Under the pieces are notes generated by a model that was not told the DNA's origin, made no database searches, and saw only the letters and a list, made by a program, of their open reading frames with translations. From Bacteroidales bacterium (GTDB taxonomy: Bacteria > Bacteroidota > Bacteroidia > Bacteroidales > UBA932): 46,769 nucleotides of DNA. Both the position numbers and the translations under genes were made by a program. Below are positions 34,366 to 42,907 of the stretch, piece after piece; within the stretch, counting starts at the first letter, position 1; every line of letters begins with the position of its first letter. The DNA is taken from positions 1-46,769 of the forward strand of contig SUYY01000016.1 in the NCBI GenBank assembly GCA_015060205.1. Direction: 5' to 3'.

Positions 34366-37300
34366 ATGAAAACAGAACTTATCAAACCGGATTATCTGTT
34401 TGAAGTCAGTTGGGAGGTCTGCAACAAGGTGGGCGGTATCTATACTGTGATAGCCACCAAGTCGCTGTATCTCAAGAGTGAGTACAAGCGTCACCACATC
34501 ATGGTAGGACCTGACGTGTGGATGGACGAGGTAAGCAATCCTGACTTCATCGAGGATCCGTCACTTTACAGGTCTTGGAAGGCTCAGGCAGCCTCCGAGG
34601 GTCTCAGAGTCCGTATAGGACGCTGGAACGTACCTGGAAAGCCGACCGCTATCCTCGTGGATTTCAAGCAGTTTCTGACTCGCCAGAACGAGATTCTGAC
34701 TGAATTCTGGAAACGTTTCGGTGTTGATTCCCTTACCGGTAACTGGGATTACCGTGAATCTGCACTTTTCGGATATGCAGCAGGTAGGGTGATCGAAAGT
34801 TTCTATAATTTCAATCTTGAATCTTCTGACAAGGTTGTCGCGCAGTTCCATGAATGGATGACCGGTACCGGACTCCTTTACCTGAAGTCTGCAAATGTGC
34901 CGGTGGCAACGGTGTTCACTACGCATGCGACTGTAATCGGCAGATGTATTGCCGGTAATAATCTCCCTCTTTATGACGGCCTGCATGGGTACAATGCCGA
35001 TGAGAAAGCGCGTCATTTCAATGTTGTCGCCAGACACTCTCTGGAAAAGAAAGCCGCAGAGAACAGCGACATATTCACTACTGTAAGTGATATCACGGCA
35101 CAGGAATGCCGTCAGTTCCTTGGAAGGAAAGTAGATGTAGTAACCCCTAACGGATTCGAGCCGAGTTTCACTCCTGCTACCGATGAGGAGTATGAGTCGT
35201 TACGTGCGGCTTCAAGAAACAGACTCGTCGAAGTGGCGCAGGCCATGTCTGGCGAGAAAATTGCCGATAACGCTGTCCTTGTCGGAATAGGCGGACGTTA
35301 CGAGTGGAAGAACAAGGGTATAGACGTATTCATCGATGCTCTTGACTCTCTCAACCGTTCAGACTATAAGGGCAAGGAGATTCATGCGTTCATAATGATT
35401 CCTTCAGGACATAACGGACCGGACAAACAGTTGGTGAGCAAACTGGAAGGCAATGAGTCAGGATATGTGACAAGGACTTCGCATTACCTGATGAACCCTG
35501 AATATGACAGTGTGACCCGTCGCCTCAATGATGTGCAACTTGTAAATTCCGTAGGTGATAAAGTCAAGGTGTATTTCATTCCATCATATCTTAATGGCAA
35601 CGACGGTGTGTTCAACATGCCTTACTATGACCTTCTAGCAGGTCTCGACCTGACATTGTTCCCTTCATATTACGAGCCTTGGGGCTATACCCCTCTCGAG
35701 AGTCTGGCCTTCAGAGTCCCTACTCTTACCACCACTCTTGCAGGATTCGGTCTTTGGGTGCGTACATATTACGGAAAGAAGCATCCTGGCATCACAGTGC
35801 TTGACAGGAACGATTCAAACTACTTTGATGTGGTAGCAGGTGTGGCCGAGCGTATAGTCGAGATCGCTTCTCTGCGCAAGGATGTAAGGAAGAAATATAT
35901 GCAGAATGCCAAGGAGGTTTCGGAAATCGCTCTTTGGGAAAACAATATCATATATTATAAGGAAGCCTATTCAAAATCACTTGAAAAATTAATGGCGGCA
36001 GGTGGATCATATCCTGCCACTAAGAAAGACAAACATATGCAGTACAAGAAATTTGAAGTAAATCAGCCGACATGGAACAGCGTTTTCGTGTCGCGTCATC
36101 TCCCTGAAAGTCTTAAAGACCTTGAAATACTCTCCAAGAACCTTTGGTGGTGCTGGAACGAATCAGCAAAGAACCTCTTTGCTTCTGTAGATCCTCAGGC
36201 ATGGGAAGCATCAGGACAGAATCCTATCGCGATGCTTGACAAGGTAAGCCTCAAGAGATACCAGAAACTCGAGAAAGACAGCAAGTTCCTCGCTGACCTC
36301 AAGGCAGTTATGGAGGAGTTCAACGAATATATGTCTCTCAAGGCAGAGCGTACAAGCCCTTCTGTTGCATACTTCTGTATGGAGTATGGTCTTGATACAT
36401 CACTCAAGATCTATTCAGGCGGTCTTGGTATCCTCGCAGGAGACTATATCAAGGAGACATCCGACATGAATACAAACCTCGTTGCTGTAGGTCTTCTCTA
36501 CAGATTCGGTTATTTCAACCAGAAACTCACTGCACAGGGTGAGCAGGTTGCAGAGGACGTGGCTCAGGACTTCATGAAGATTCCTGCATCTCCTGTTCGT
36601 GACGAGAACGGCAACTGGGTATCCATCAGCGTCGCTTTCCCTGGACGTAACCTCAATGCACGTCTGTGGAGAGTGGATGTAGGTCGTACGGAACTCTATC
36701 TCCTCGATACAGATATTCCAGAGAACCTTCCTGAGGACAGGTCGATCACCTACAACCTCTATGGTGGTGACTGGGAAAACCGTCTGAAGCAGGAACTTCT
36801 CCTCGGCGTCGGCGGTATCCGCGCACTCCGTAAACTCGGTTTCACACCACAGGTATATCACTGCAACGAGGGACATGCGGCATTCATCGGTCTTGAGCGT
36901 CTGCGTGAACTCATTTCAGAGCAGAACCTTGAGTTCCAGGAGGCTCTCGAAGTAGTGAGATCTTCATCTCTCTTCACAACTCACACTCCAGTCCCTGCAG
37001 GTCACGATGCATTTGACGAGGGAATGCTCCGCAAATATATCGGACATTATCCGCAGCGCCTGAAGATCGATTGGGAGACAATGATGGGTCTCGGAAAGGA
37101 CAACGGTGCAGATGTGAATGAGAAGTTCTCTATGTCCATCCTCGCTGCAAACATCTCGCAGGAGGTGAACGGAGTTTCATGGCTCCATGGCGAGGTAAGC
37201 CGTGACATCCTCGGTCATATGTGGCCAGGCTATCTTCCTGAGGAACTTCATGTAAGTTATGTTACCAACGGTGTGCATTATCCTACATGGACTGCTCCTG

Positions 37301-38604
37301 AATGGAAGGAGGTTCACGCAAAGGTATTCGGCGATGAATTCAAGACACATCACTACGACAAGTCATGCTTCGACGGCATCTACAAGATTTCTGACGAGGA
37401 GGTATGGAACATCCGTACAACTCTCCGCAAGAAACTCATAGATGAGGTGAAGAGAAGACTTTCCGATCCGGCAGCAGCAAGCCACTATTCTCCTAAGCAG
37501 GTGGTTACTATCAAGGAGACTCTCCGTGATGATGTTCTTACAATCGGTTTTGCACGTCGTTTCGCGACATATAAGAGAGCACATCTTCTCTTCCGTGACC
37601 TCGACAGACTTGCAGAAATCGTGAACGATCCTAAGCAGCCTGTACAGTTCCTCTTCGCAGGTAAGGCTCACCCTGCAGACAAGGCAGGTCAGGACCTCAT
37701 CAAGATGATTGTCGAGATATCTAAGGATCCGCGTTTCATCGGAAAGATCGTATTCGTTCCTAACTATGATATCACAGTAGCAAAATATCTCGTACAGGGT
37801 GTTGACGTATGGATGAACAACCCTACACGTCCTCTCGAGGCTTCAGGTACTTCCGGAGAGAAGGCAGCCATGAACGGTGTCATGCACTTCTCCGTTCTCG
37901 ACGGATGGTGGGTTGAGGGTTACAAGCAGGGCGCCGGATGGGCTCTTCCAATGGAGAGGACATACGATGACCAGAACTATCAGGATGAACTTGATGCTGC
38001 TACAATCTACAACATCATCGAGAATGAGATCGCTCCTACATACTACAACAAGAGCCTCTCGACCGGTCGTTCTTCAGACTGGATCGAGTACATCAAGAAC
38101 TGTGTCGCTCAGGTTGCATGCAACTTCACCACAAACCGCATGCTCACTGACTATATCAACCAGTACTATGTACCTCAGGCTGCGAGAGTGGACAAGATGG
38201 TGGCAGATGACTTCGCTATGGCTCGCGAGATTGCTGCATGGAAGAAGAATCTTCGCCGTGAGTGGAAGAATGTAGAGGTAGTATCAGCAGTGACACCGGA
38301 CAGCAACAACAGCGATGTCGCAATCGGTGGTGAGTTCAATGCTGAAGTTGTACTCAATATCGGTGACCTCAAGCCGGAAGAGATCGGAGTGGAGGTACTC
38401 TTCGCTACAACAGACAAGAAGGGCCGTCTCCATATCCAGGAAAGATATGAGTTCACACCTTCTGAGTCAGTTGACGGAACAGCAAAATATACTGCTGTGA
38501 TCAACCCTGACCGTTCAGGACTCTATCAGGTGGCAGGACGTATCTATGCTAAGAATGACAAACTTCCACACCGTCAGGATTTTGAACTTGTAAGATGGTT
38601 GTAG
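34366..38604 (+). CDS. Glycogen synthase (GT3-like) fused to alpha-glucan phosphorylase (GT35)
   Basis: A 1412-residue two-enzyme protein. Residues 1 to about 548 are a GT-B glycogen synthase of GT3 type: EVSWEVCNKVGGIYTVI at the N-terminus, QFHEWMTGTGLLYLK, and the EX7E motif YEPWGYTPLES (E437, E445). Residues from about 558 (MQYKKFEVNQPTW) are a short-type alpha-glucan phosphorylase, with YFCMEYGLDTSLKIYSGGLG, HCNEGHAAFIG and the PLP-lysine motif SGTSGEKAAMNG (K1166). A beta-rich tail (about 1290-1412) closes it. The linker AAGGSYPATKKDKH carries no stop or frameshift. One half builds and the other degrades glycogen. A Met at 558 (base 36037) could be a remnant start of a once separate gene. 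The end overlaps ribF by 10 nt. Confidence 0.93.
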   Translation: MKTELIKPDYLFEVSWEVCNKVGGIYTVIATKSLYLKSEYKRHHIMVGPDVWMDEVSNPDFIEDPSLYRSWKAQAASEGLRVRIGRWNVPGKPTAILVDFKQFLTRQNEILTEFWKRFGVDSLTGNWDYRESALFGYAAGRVIESFYNFNLESSDKVVAQFHEWMTGTGLLYLKSANVPVATVFTTHATVIGRCIAGNNLPLYDGLHGYNADEKARHFNVVARHSLEKKAAENSDIFTTVSDITAQECRQFLGRKVDVVTPNGFEPSFTPATDEEYESLRAASRNRLVEVAQAMSGEKIADNAVLVGIGGRYEWKNKGIDVFIDALDSLNRSDYKGKEIHAFIMIPSGHNGPDKQLVSKLEGNESGYVTRTSHYLMNPEYDSVTRRLNDVQLVNSVGDKVKVYFIPSYLNGNDGVFNMPYYDLLAGLDLTLFPSYYEPWGYTPLESLAFRVPTLTTTLAGFGLWVRTYYGKKHPGITVLDRNDSNYFDVVAGVAERIVEIASLRKDVRKKYMQNAKEVSEIALWENNIIYYKEAYSKSLEKLMAAGGSYPATKKDKHMQYKKFEVNQPTWNSVFVSRHLPESLKDLEILSKNLWWCWNESAKNLFASVDPQAWEASGQNPIAMLDKVSLKRYQKLEKDSKFLADLKAVMEEFNEYMSLKAERTSPSVAYFCMEYGLDTSLKIYSGGLGILAGDYIKETSDMNTNLVAVGLLYRFGYFNQKLTAQGEQVAEDVAQDFMKIPASPVRDENGNWVSISVAFPGRNLNARLWRVDVGRTELYLLDTDIPENLPEDRSITYNLYGGDWENRLKQELLLGVGGIRALRKLGFTPQVYHCNEGHAAFIGLERLRELISEQNLEFQEALEVVRSSSLFTTHTPVPAGHDAFDEGMLRKYIGHYPQRLKIDWETMMGLGKDNGADVNEKFSMSILAANISQEVNGVSWLHGEVSRDILGHMWPGYLPEELHVSYVTNGVHYPTWTAPEWKEVHAKVFGDEFKTHHYDKSCFDGIYKISDEEVWNIRTTLRKKLIDEVKRRLSDPAAASHYSPKQVVTIKETLRDDVLTIGFARRFATYKRAHLLFRDLDRLAEIVNDPKQPVQFLFAGKAHPADKAGQDLIKMIVEISKDPRFIGKIVFVPNYDITVAKYLVQGVDVWMNNPTRPLEASGTSGEKAAMNGVMHFSVLDGWWVEGYKQGAGWALPMERTYDDQNYQDELDAATIYNIIENEIAPTYYNKSLSTGRSSDWIEYIKNCVAQVACNFTTNRMLTDYINQYYVPQAARVDKMVADDFAMAREIAAWKKNLRREWKNVEVVSAVTPDSNNSDVAIGGEFNAEVVLNIGDLKPEEIGVEVLFATTDKKGRLHIQERYEFTPSESVDGTAKYTAVINPDRSGLYQVAGRIYAKNDKLPHRQDFELVRWL

Positions 38605-39473
38605 CAACCGGATTTTTCGACGGTGTCCACGTCGGGCACCGTCTTGTAATAGAGCAACTTGTAAATGCTGCAGCAGAACGCGGGGATGAAAGCATGGTCG
38701 TGACTTTCTGGCCACATCCCCGTAATGTGCTGCAAAAAGAGGCACGCTCTCTCAGACTGTTGACCACACTTGACGAAAAGAAGGAAATACTGAAAGGACT
38801 GGGTGTGGATCATGTCGAGGTGATGCAGTTTACACGCGAGTTCAGTGATATGACTACGGAGCAGTATCTCCGTATGCTTGTTGACAGATTTTCGGTGAAG
38901 ACTGTGCTGATCGGATATGACAACAGGATGGGAAGCAACGCCGATGGTGCGGATCAGGTGGCCAGAACTGCTGAGTCTCTCGGGCTTGAGGTGCTCAGGA
39001 CAGATATGGTGCCTTCGGAACATGGTTATGCCGTCAGTTCCACCAAGATCCGTGAACGGCTTGAGGCGGGAGATGTAAATGCTGCGTCGGCGATGCTCGG
39101 ATATGATTATTCGCTTCATGGCGTAGTGATAGCGGGAAACAGGATAGGCAGGACAATCGGCTTTCCTACTGCAAACATGCAGATGTACGAGCCTTTGAAA
39201 CTTGTCCCGGCCAACGGGGTGTACTTTGTAAGAGTCGAGACGCTCGGACGCAGGTTCTACGGAATGTGCAATATAGGTTGCAGACCGACTGTAGGTGCAG
39301 GAAATGCCCGTACCATCGAGACCAATATCTTCGGTTTTGATGAAGATATATATGGTCTTGACATGAAGGTGACTTTTGTGAGCAAGATCAGGGATGAGAT
39401 CAGGTTCGACTCTCTGGAAGCCCTTCGCAGGCAACTGGAATCAGACCGTGACCGATGCCTGTCACTCATCTGA
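38595..39473 (+). CDS. ribF: Bifunctional riboflavin kinase / FMN adenylyltransferase
   Basis: A 292-residue enzyme converting riboflavin to FMN and FAD. The N-terminal nucleotidyltransferase domain has GFFDGVHVGH (6-15), TFWPHP and VSSTKIRERL. The C-terminal flavokinase domain from about residue 175 has GRTIGFPTANM, NGVYFVRV and IETNIFGFDEDIYG. The start ATG at 38595 lies within the last codons of the preceding gene (10-nt overlap), so the N-terminus is tight: the first strand begins almost at the Met. No earlier in-frame Met is evident. Translational coupling with the fusion gene is likely. Confidence 0.95.
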   Translation: MVVATGFFDGVHVGHRLVIEQLVNAAAERGDESMVVTFWPHPRNVLQKEARSLRLLTTLDEKKEILKGLGVDHVEVMQFTREFSDMTTEQYLRMLVDRFSVKTVLIGYDNRMGSNADGADQVARTAESLGLEVLRTDMVPSEHGYAVSSTKIRERLEAGDVNAASAMLGYDYSLHGVVIAGNRIGRTIGFPTANMQMYEPLKLVPANGVYFVRVETLGRRFYGMCNIGCRPTVGAGNARTIETNIFGFDEDIYGLDMKVTFVSKIRDEIRFDSLEALRRQLESDRDRCLSLI

Positions 39474-39494
39474 TATCATGAAAATACGTAAAGT

Positions 39495-39914
39495 ATGGAA
39501 ACGATATTTACATTATTGATCATCCTGCTTCCGATAGTGTTCAAACTTATCGGAAAGAAACTGGAAAAAGCGGGACAACAGGCTCCTTTGCCGGAACATG
39601 ATGAGACCGGTCCTCAGGAGGTCCTTACAGATTGGGCTGAGGTGCTTCGGAGACATCTTGAGGCGCAGCAGGCTCAGGTTCCGGTGGAGTCGGCGCAGGA
39701 TCATGTCGAGGCAGGAGCAGAGGTAAAGCCTGCTGCTGTTGCTCATGCGGATGTAAGGACAGAGCAAAAGTCGAAGACAACGGTAAGGCTTAATGCAGAT
39801 TATAAGGCAAACTCTACTGTAATGCCTGAACCCGCAAGAGAAGGAATGGGGAAGATAGATAAGAAGAAACTTATAGTATATTCGGAAATCATGAAGCCGA
39901 AATATACGGAATGA
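39495..39914 (+). CDS. Small membrane-anchored protein, function unknown
   Basis: A 139-residue protein with one N-terminal transmembrane segment (ETIFTLLIILLPIVFKLIG, about 2-20) and a long, Gln/Glu/Ala-rich, probably disordered cytoplasmic part. It ends with a compact conserved-looking basic motif, KIDKKKLIVYSEIMKPKYTE. Similar short proteins with this C-terminal motif seem familiar from Bacteroidales, but I cannot give a family name or function. It lies 21 nt after ribF and before greA, with a possible weak terminator directly after its stop. Confidence 0.7.
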   Translation: METIFTLLIILLPIVFKLIGKKLEKAGQQAPLPEHDETGPQEVLTDWAEVLRRHLEAQQAQVPVESAQDHVEAGAEVKPAAVAHADVRTEQKSKTTVRLNADYKANSTVMPEPAREGMGKIDKKKLIVYSEIMKPKYTE

Positions 39915-39915
39915 T

Positions 39916-39933
39916 GTCCTTACGGACTTTTTT
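39916..39933 (+). terminator. Possible weak intrinsic terminator before greA
   Basis: GTCC and GGAC form a 4-bp stem with loop TTAC, followed by six T, just after the stop of the small membrane protein. The stem is short, so read-through into greA is expected. Confidence 0.4.
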
Positions 39934-39966
39934 GAATTGAATATTAAAAGTTAAAATCAAATAATT

Positions 39967-40434
39967 ATGGCACTTCAGTACATGACCCAGGAGGGTCTTG
40001 ATAAACTAAAGAAAGAACTCGCTGATGCAATTGCCCAGCGTCCTGTTATCTCAGCCGCTATCGCAGAGGCCAGAGATAAGGGTGATCTCTCCGAAAACGC
40101 GGAGTATGAAGCAGCAAGAGAGGCTCAGGGTCTCCTTGAACTTCAGATTTCCAAACTTCAGAACCTTGTTGCGAATGCACGCGTGATTGATGAGTCTCAG
40201 ATAGGTACAGACAAGGTTCAGATGCTCAATAAGGTGAAAGTGAAGAATCTGAATACAAACCAGATCATGAACTTTACTCTTGTCAGTGAGCAGGAAGCGG
40301 ATTTCATGGCGGGAAAACTGGCAGCAAAGACACCTATCGGCCAGGCTCTTATGGGACATGGCGTAGGTGAAGTCGTTGAGGCGAAGGTTCCTGCAGGAGT
40401 GATCAAGTTTGAAATCCTTGATATAACATTATAG
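39967..40434 (+). CDS. greA: Transcription elongation factor GreA
   Basis: A 155-residue protein that rescues backtracked RNA polymerase by stimulating transcript cleavage. The N-terminal coiled-coil (1-75) contains the acidic tip motif ARDKGDLSENAEYEAAREAQ; the C-terminal FKBP-like domain contains SEQEAD, SPIGQAL-like TPIGQALMGHGVGEVVEAKVP and ends IKFEILDITL. Length and the tip acidic residues (D and E) are normal. It precedes the HIT gene by 2 nt, so they are probably co-transcribed. Confidence 0.97.
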   Translation: MALQYMTQEGLDKLKKELADAIAQRPVISAAIAEARDKGDLSENAEYEAAREAQGLLELQISKLQNLVANARVIDESQIGTDKVQMLNKVKVKNLNTNQIMNFTLVSEQEADFMAGKLAAKTPIGQALMGHGVGEVVEAKVPAGVIKFEILDITL

Positions 40435-40436
40435 TC

Positions 40437-40844
40437 ATGGCAACAATTTTCACAAAGATAGCCAAGGGCGAGATTCCGTCATACAAGGTGGCGGAGAGCG
40501 AGGAATTCTATGCGTTTCTCGATATCGCTCCGATGGCTGTGGGTCACACTCTTGTGATTCCGAAGAACGTAGAGGATGATTACATCTTCAATCTCGATGA
40601 AAACACCTATATGGGACTTTGTGCTTTTGCTAAGAAGGTGGCTCAGGCACTCAAGGCCGCAGTGCCGTGCAAGAGGGTAGGGGTTGCCGTTCTGGGAATG
40701 GAAGTACCTCATACCCATATCCATCTCGTTCCTCTTCAGTCTGAGTCCGATATGGATTTCAGAAAGTCTAAACTTGAATTATCATCAGAGCAGTTTGCTC
40801 AGACAGCATCCCGCATATATGAAGAATATCTCAAGATTCAGTAA
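40437..40844 (+). CDS. HIT-family nucleotide hydrolase
   Basis: A 135-residue HINT/HIT protein, a cytoplasmic nucleotide phosphoramidate hydrolase or related enzyme. It begins MATIFTKIAKGEIPSYKV, shows HTLVIPKN, and has the histidine triad HTHIHLVPL (H92, H94, H96; H94 is the expected nucleophile). Full length for the family. It follows greA by 2 nt and overlaps the next gene by 26 nt. Confidence 0.96.
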   Translation: MATIFTKIAKGEIPSYKVAESEEFYAFLDIAPMAVGHTLVIPKNVEDDYIFNLDENTYMGLCAFAKKVAQALKAAVPCKRVGVAVLGMEVPHTHIHLVPLQSESDMDFRKSKLELSSEQFAQTASRIYEEYLKIQ

Positions 40845-41970
40845 ACTGCTTCTGTCAGTGGCAGTTGCTTTGTCCCTCGCATCATGTGGACGTTCCGCCA
40901 GGGTGGATATCACAGTAGCAGACGCACCTTCATCGGAAGTCATAGTAAAACTTCTGGATATCAACAGATTCAAGGTTCTTGATACTCTTACATTGGACGA
41001 GTCAGGCAAGATTGTCTATAAGATGGATGTCCGGAAGGGTGAGCCTGAGTTTGTATACCTTTTCCGTGGAGAGAAGAAGATAGCGTCCATGATACTCAAG
41101 TCTGCAGATAAGGTCTCGGTAGAGGCGGATACTCTCGGAAACTTTACTGTGACAGGTTCGCAGGAGTCTCTGAAACTTGCTCAGGTGGAGAAGGACTATG
41201 CCTATGCGCTTTCGAAGATGAACTCCCTTGCTCGCAGAGCCGAGGATGCCGTAAATCCGGAATATGCGCTTTCACTGCGTCAGGACATGGGCAAGACCTA
41301 TCTGGAATATTATCGTGACAGAGTCAGGTATGTGATGGAGAACAGCACTTCACTCTCTGTGGTTCCTGTTTTCTTCCAGACTTTTGGCGCTGAACTTCCG
41401 GTCTTTTCACAGTCGACTGATGCAATACATTTCAGGAATGTGGCTGATTCGCTTGCAATTGTATATCCGGATTCCAAATACGTAAAGGCGCTCCGTCAGG
41501 AGGCTGACAAAAGGTTTGGCTATCTCGAGTTGCAGACAAGGATTGCTGCTGCAGAATCCATTTCATATCCTGAAATCGAACTCCCGGATATCAAAGGTGA
41601 GAAACGCAGTCTTACAGATGTGGATGCTGAAGTGATTCTGCTTCAGTTCTGGACTGCATCCGATGTTGAACAGAAGATGTTCAATCTTGATGTCCTCAAG
41701 CCATTGTATGAGGAGTTCAACTCAAAGGGATTCGAGATCTATCAGGTTTCACTTGATGTTGACAAGGGACTTTGGGCGCAGGTAGTCAAGGAGCAGAAAC
41801 TTCCTTGGATTTCAGTCTGCGATTCCCGTGGTGCGCAATCGACATATGCATCTCTTTACAACATCTCAGCAGTTCCCGCGCTTTTCATCATAGCCGACGG
41901 TCAACTGGTCGATGGCTCCGTAGTAGACGAGGCATCCCTCAGAAAACTCATCAGGGACTCTTTGAAATAG
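40819..41970 (+). CDS. Thioredoxin-fold lipoprotein (TlpA/ResA-like) lacking the CxxC pair
   Basis: The frame is open upstream, but the Met at 40819 gives a lipoprotein signal (MKNISRFSKLLLSVAVALSLASC, C23); the product is 383 residues. The start lies inside the HIT gene (26-nt overlap). The N-terminal part (30-130) resembles DUF4369, common before TlpA-like domains in Bacteroidota; a helical region follows. The thioredoxin-like domain covers about 245-383, with ILLQFWTASD, a YQVSLDVDKGLW segment and a cis-Pro motif ISAVPALFIIADG. At the active site the two Cys positions read D282 and Q285, so classical disulfide chemistry is not possible. It probably acts as a structural or binding domain at the outer or inner membrane. 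Confidence 0.85.
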   Translation: MKNISRFSKLLLSVAVALSLASCGRSARVDITVADAPSSEVIVKLLDINRFKVLDTLTLDESGKIVYKMDVRKGEPEFVYLFRGEKKIASMILKSADKVSVEADTLGNFTVTGSQESLKLAQVEKDYAYALSKMNSLARRAEDAVNPEYALSLRQDMGKTYLEYYRDRVRYVMENSTSLSVVPVFFQTFGAELPVFSQSTDAIHFRNVADSLAIVYPDSKYVKALRQEADKRFGYLELQTRIAAAESISYPEIELPDIKGEKRSLTDVDAEVILLQFWTASDVEQKMFNLDVLKPLYEEFNSKGFEIYQVSLDVDKGLWAQVVKEQKLPWISVCDSRGAQSTYASLYNISAVPALFIIADGQLVDGSVVDEASLRKLIRDSLK

Positions 41971-41976
41971 CATATT

Positions 41977-42162
41977 CAGAAAAGCGAAGTGACAGTCTCT
42001 CACAAGGCGGCATTGGCTCCCGAAACCGACGACAAACCGAGTGCAATCAAACTTGTTTGAATTGCCAAGGTGCGAAGGAGGAAAAGATTCAAAGAATCTT
42101 AAAGAAGGGGCACCCACGTAGTGGGGAGGACCGCCGGTGACAGACTGTCACTTCGCTTTCTG
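41977..42162. repeat. 186-bp element bounded by 26-27-bp terminal inverted repeats (MITE-like or structured RNA)
   Basis: Left arm 41977-42003 and right arm 42137-42162 are reverse complements except for one extra A and one mismatch (ends CAGAAAAGCGAAGTGACAGT and CTGTCACTTCGCTTTCTG). Inside are four smaller hairpins: 42043-42065 (GCAAT-CAAAC / GTTTGA-ATTGC), 42084-42100 (AAGATTC-AAA-GAATCTT), 42113-42125 (CCCAC-GTA-GTGGG) and 42137-42151 (GTGACAG-A-CTGTCAC). No credible ORF lies inside. It fills the gap between two convergent genes. Options are a non-autonomous mobile element, a dispersed intergenic repeat, or a structured RNA or bidirectional terminator. Confidence 0.75.
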
Positions 42163-42173
42163 TATGTGTTGTA

Positions 42174-42902
42174 TTACTGTGCTATGAATCGATACAGGAT
42201 TTCACCAGTCTGGTTAGGCGGGGCCGTCTGAGATGCCGAGAATCGTGACAGTCGTGCTGCCCGTATCGCGAAGTTCCTGAGACATTGGTCGCTTGATGAA
42301 ACAGCATCCAGGACTTTTGCACCTACTACCATTCCTGCATTGTTTACTGTAATGATTACGGTAACATCTCCGCTTCCATAGCATCTGTATGCAGGAATCT
42401 TCAGGTGACTTGCCTTCCTTCCATCCAAGGTGTATGAGAGCACAGAAGGGCCGCTATACGCCTTTTCAGGACCTTTTTCCTCCTTCTTCCTGTCCGGCAT
42501 TTCGATAGTTTCCTCCCTGGCATCCTCTTCTATCGCATGACCCTCCTTAAGGTCCTTGGCAAGCCTTTCTGCATCTTTATACAACTGTTCTGCATCAGTG
42601 TTCCTGTCGTCCTTGAGTCTGCTTCCGGCATCCACCGCTATATTGCGGACAGGGGCAGATGAACTATGGGCGGCAGCAATCAGTTCGTCAAGTCTTCTGC
42701 TTATGTCTTCCTTGAATGCAGCCTCCTTCTGCTCCTTCTCTATCTCCTCCTGTCTTGAGAAGTCCAGTACAAAACTTTCTTCGCGTCTGATAGTGGAATC
42801 TATCTGGTAGGCAAGCAATACAATAATCACCACCAGATGGAATATGATGGTGATATATAGTCCAGCCTTGTCTTCGCTGTTCTTTAACGGATTCTTCTGC
42901 AT
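42174..42902 (-). CDS. TonB-like energy transducer protein
   Basis: A 242-residue inner-membrane-anchored protein. A short cytoplasmic N-terminus is followed by one transmembrane helix (about 14-31, LYITIIFHLVVIIVLLAY), then a charged, Glu/Lys/Asp-rich periplasmic region (35-150) with coiled-coil character. The C-terminal domain (about 155-242) resembles TonB_C: GDVTVIITVNNAGMVVGAKV, then CLRNFAIRAARLSRF and a final ILYRFIAQ strand. It lacks the usual Pro-rich spacer. It lies 5 nt after udk, as part of asnS-udk-tonB-like. A role in energising TonB-dependent transporters is inferred. Confidence 0.75.
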   Translation of the reverse strand: MQKNPLKNSEDKAGLYITIIFHLVVIIVLLAYQIDSTIRREESFVLDFSRQEEIEKEQKEAAFKEDISRRLDELIAAAHSSSAPVRNIAVDAGSRLKDDRNTDAEQLYKDAERLAKDLKEGHAIEEDAREETIEMPDRKKEEKGPEKAYSGPSVLSYTLDGRKASHLKIPAYRCYGSGDVTVIITVNNAGMVVGAKVLDAVSSSDQCLRNFAIRAARLSRFSASQTAPPNQTGEILYRFIAQ

Positions 42903-42907
42903 TCCCG

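Noticed and set aside
36001..36060. Possible sequencing error joining two separate genes in the synthase-phosphorylase region
   Set aside because: The frame is continuous with a natural polar linker and no homopolymer or broken motif; kept as a fusion, with resequencing suggested as a check.
38574..39434. 286-residue open frame antisense to ribF
   Set aside because: ribF motifs are clear; the antisense product has no signal, motif or plausible start.
41772..42140. Small open frames running into the 186-bp inverted-repeat element
   Set aside because: They start inside the thioredoxin-like gene in another frame and end in hairpin sequence; no protein-like features.
41977..42162. Element considered as 6S RNA, RNase P RNA, SRP RNA or retron RNA
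   Set aside because: Length is close to 6S RNA, but I could not match conserved core sequences of any of these, and no reverse transcriptase is nearby.
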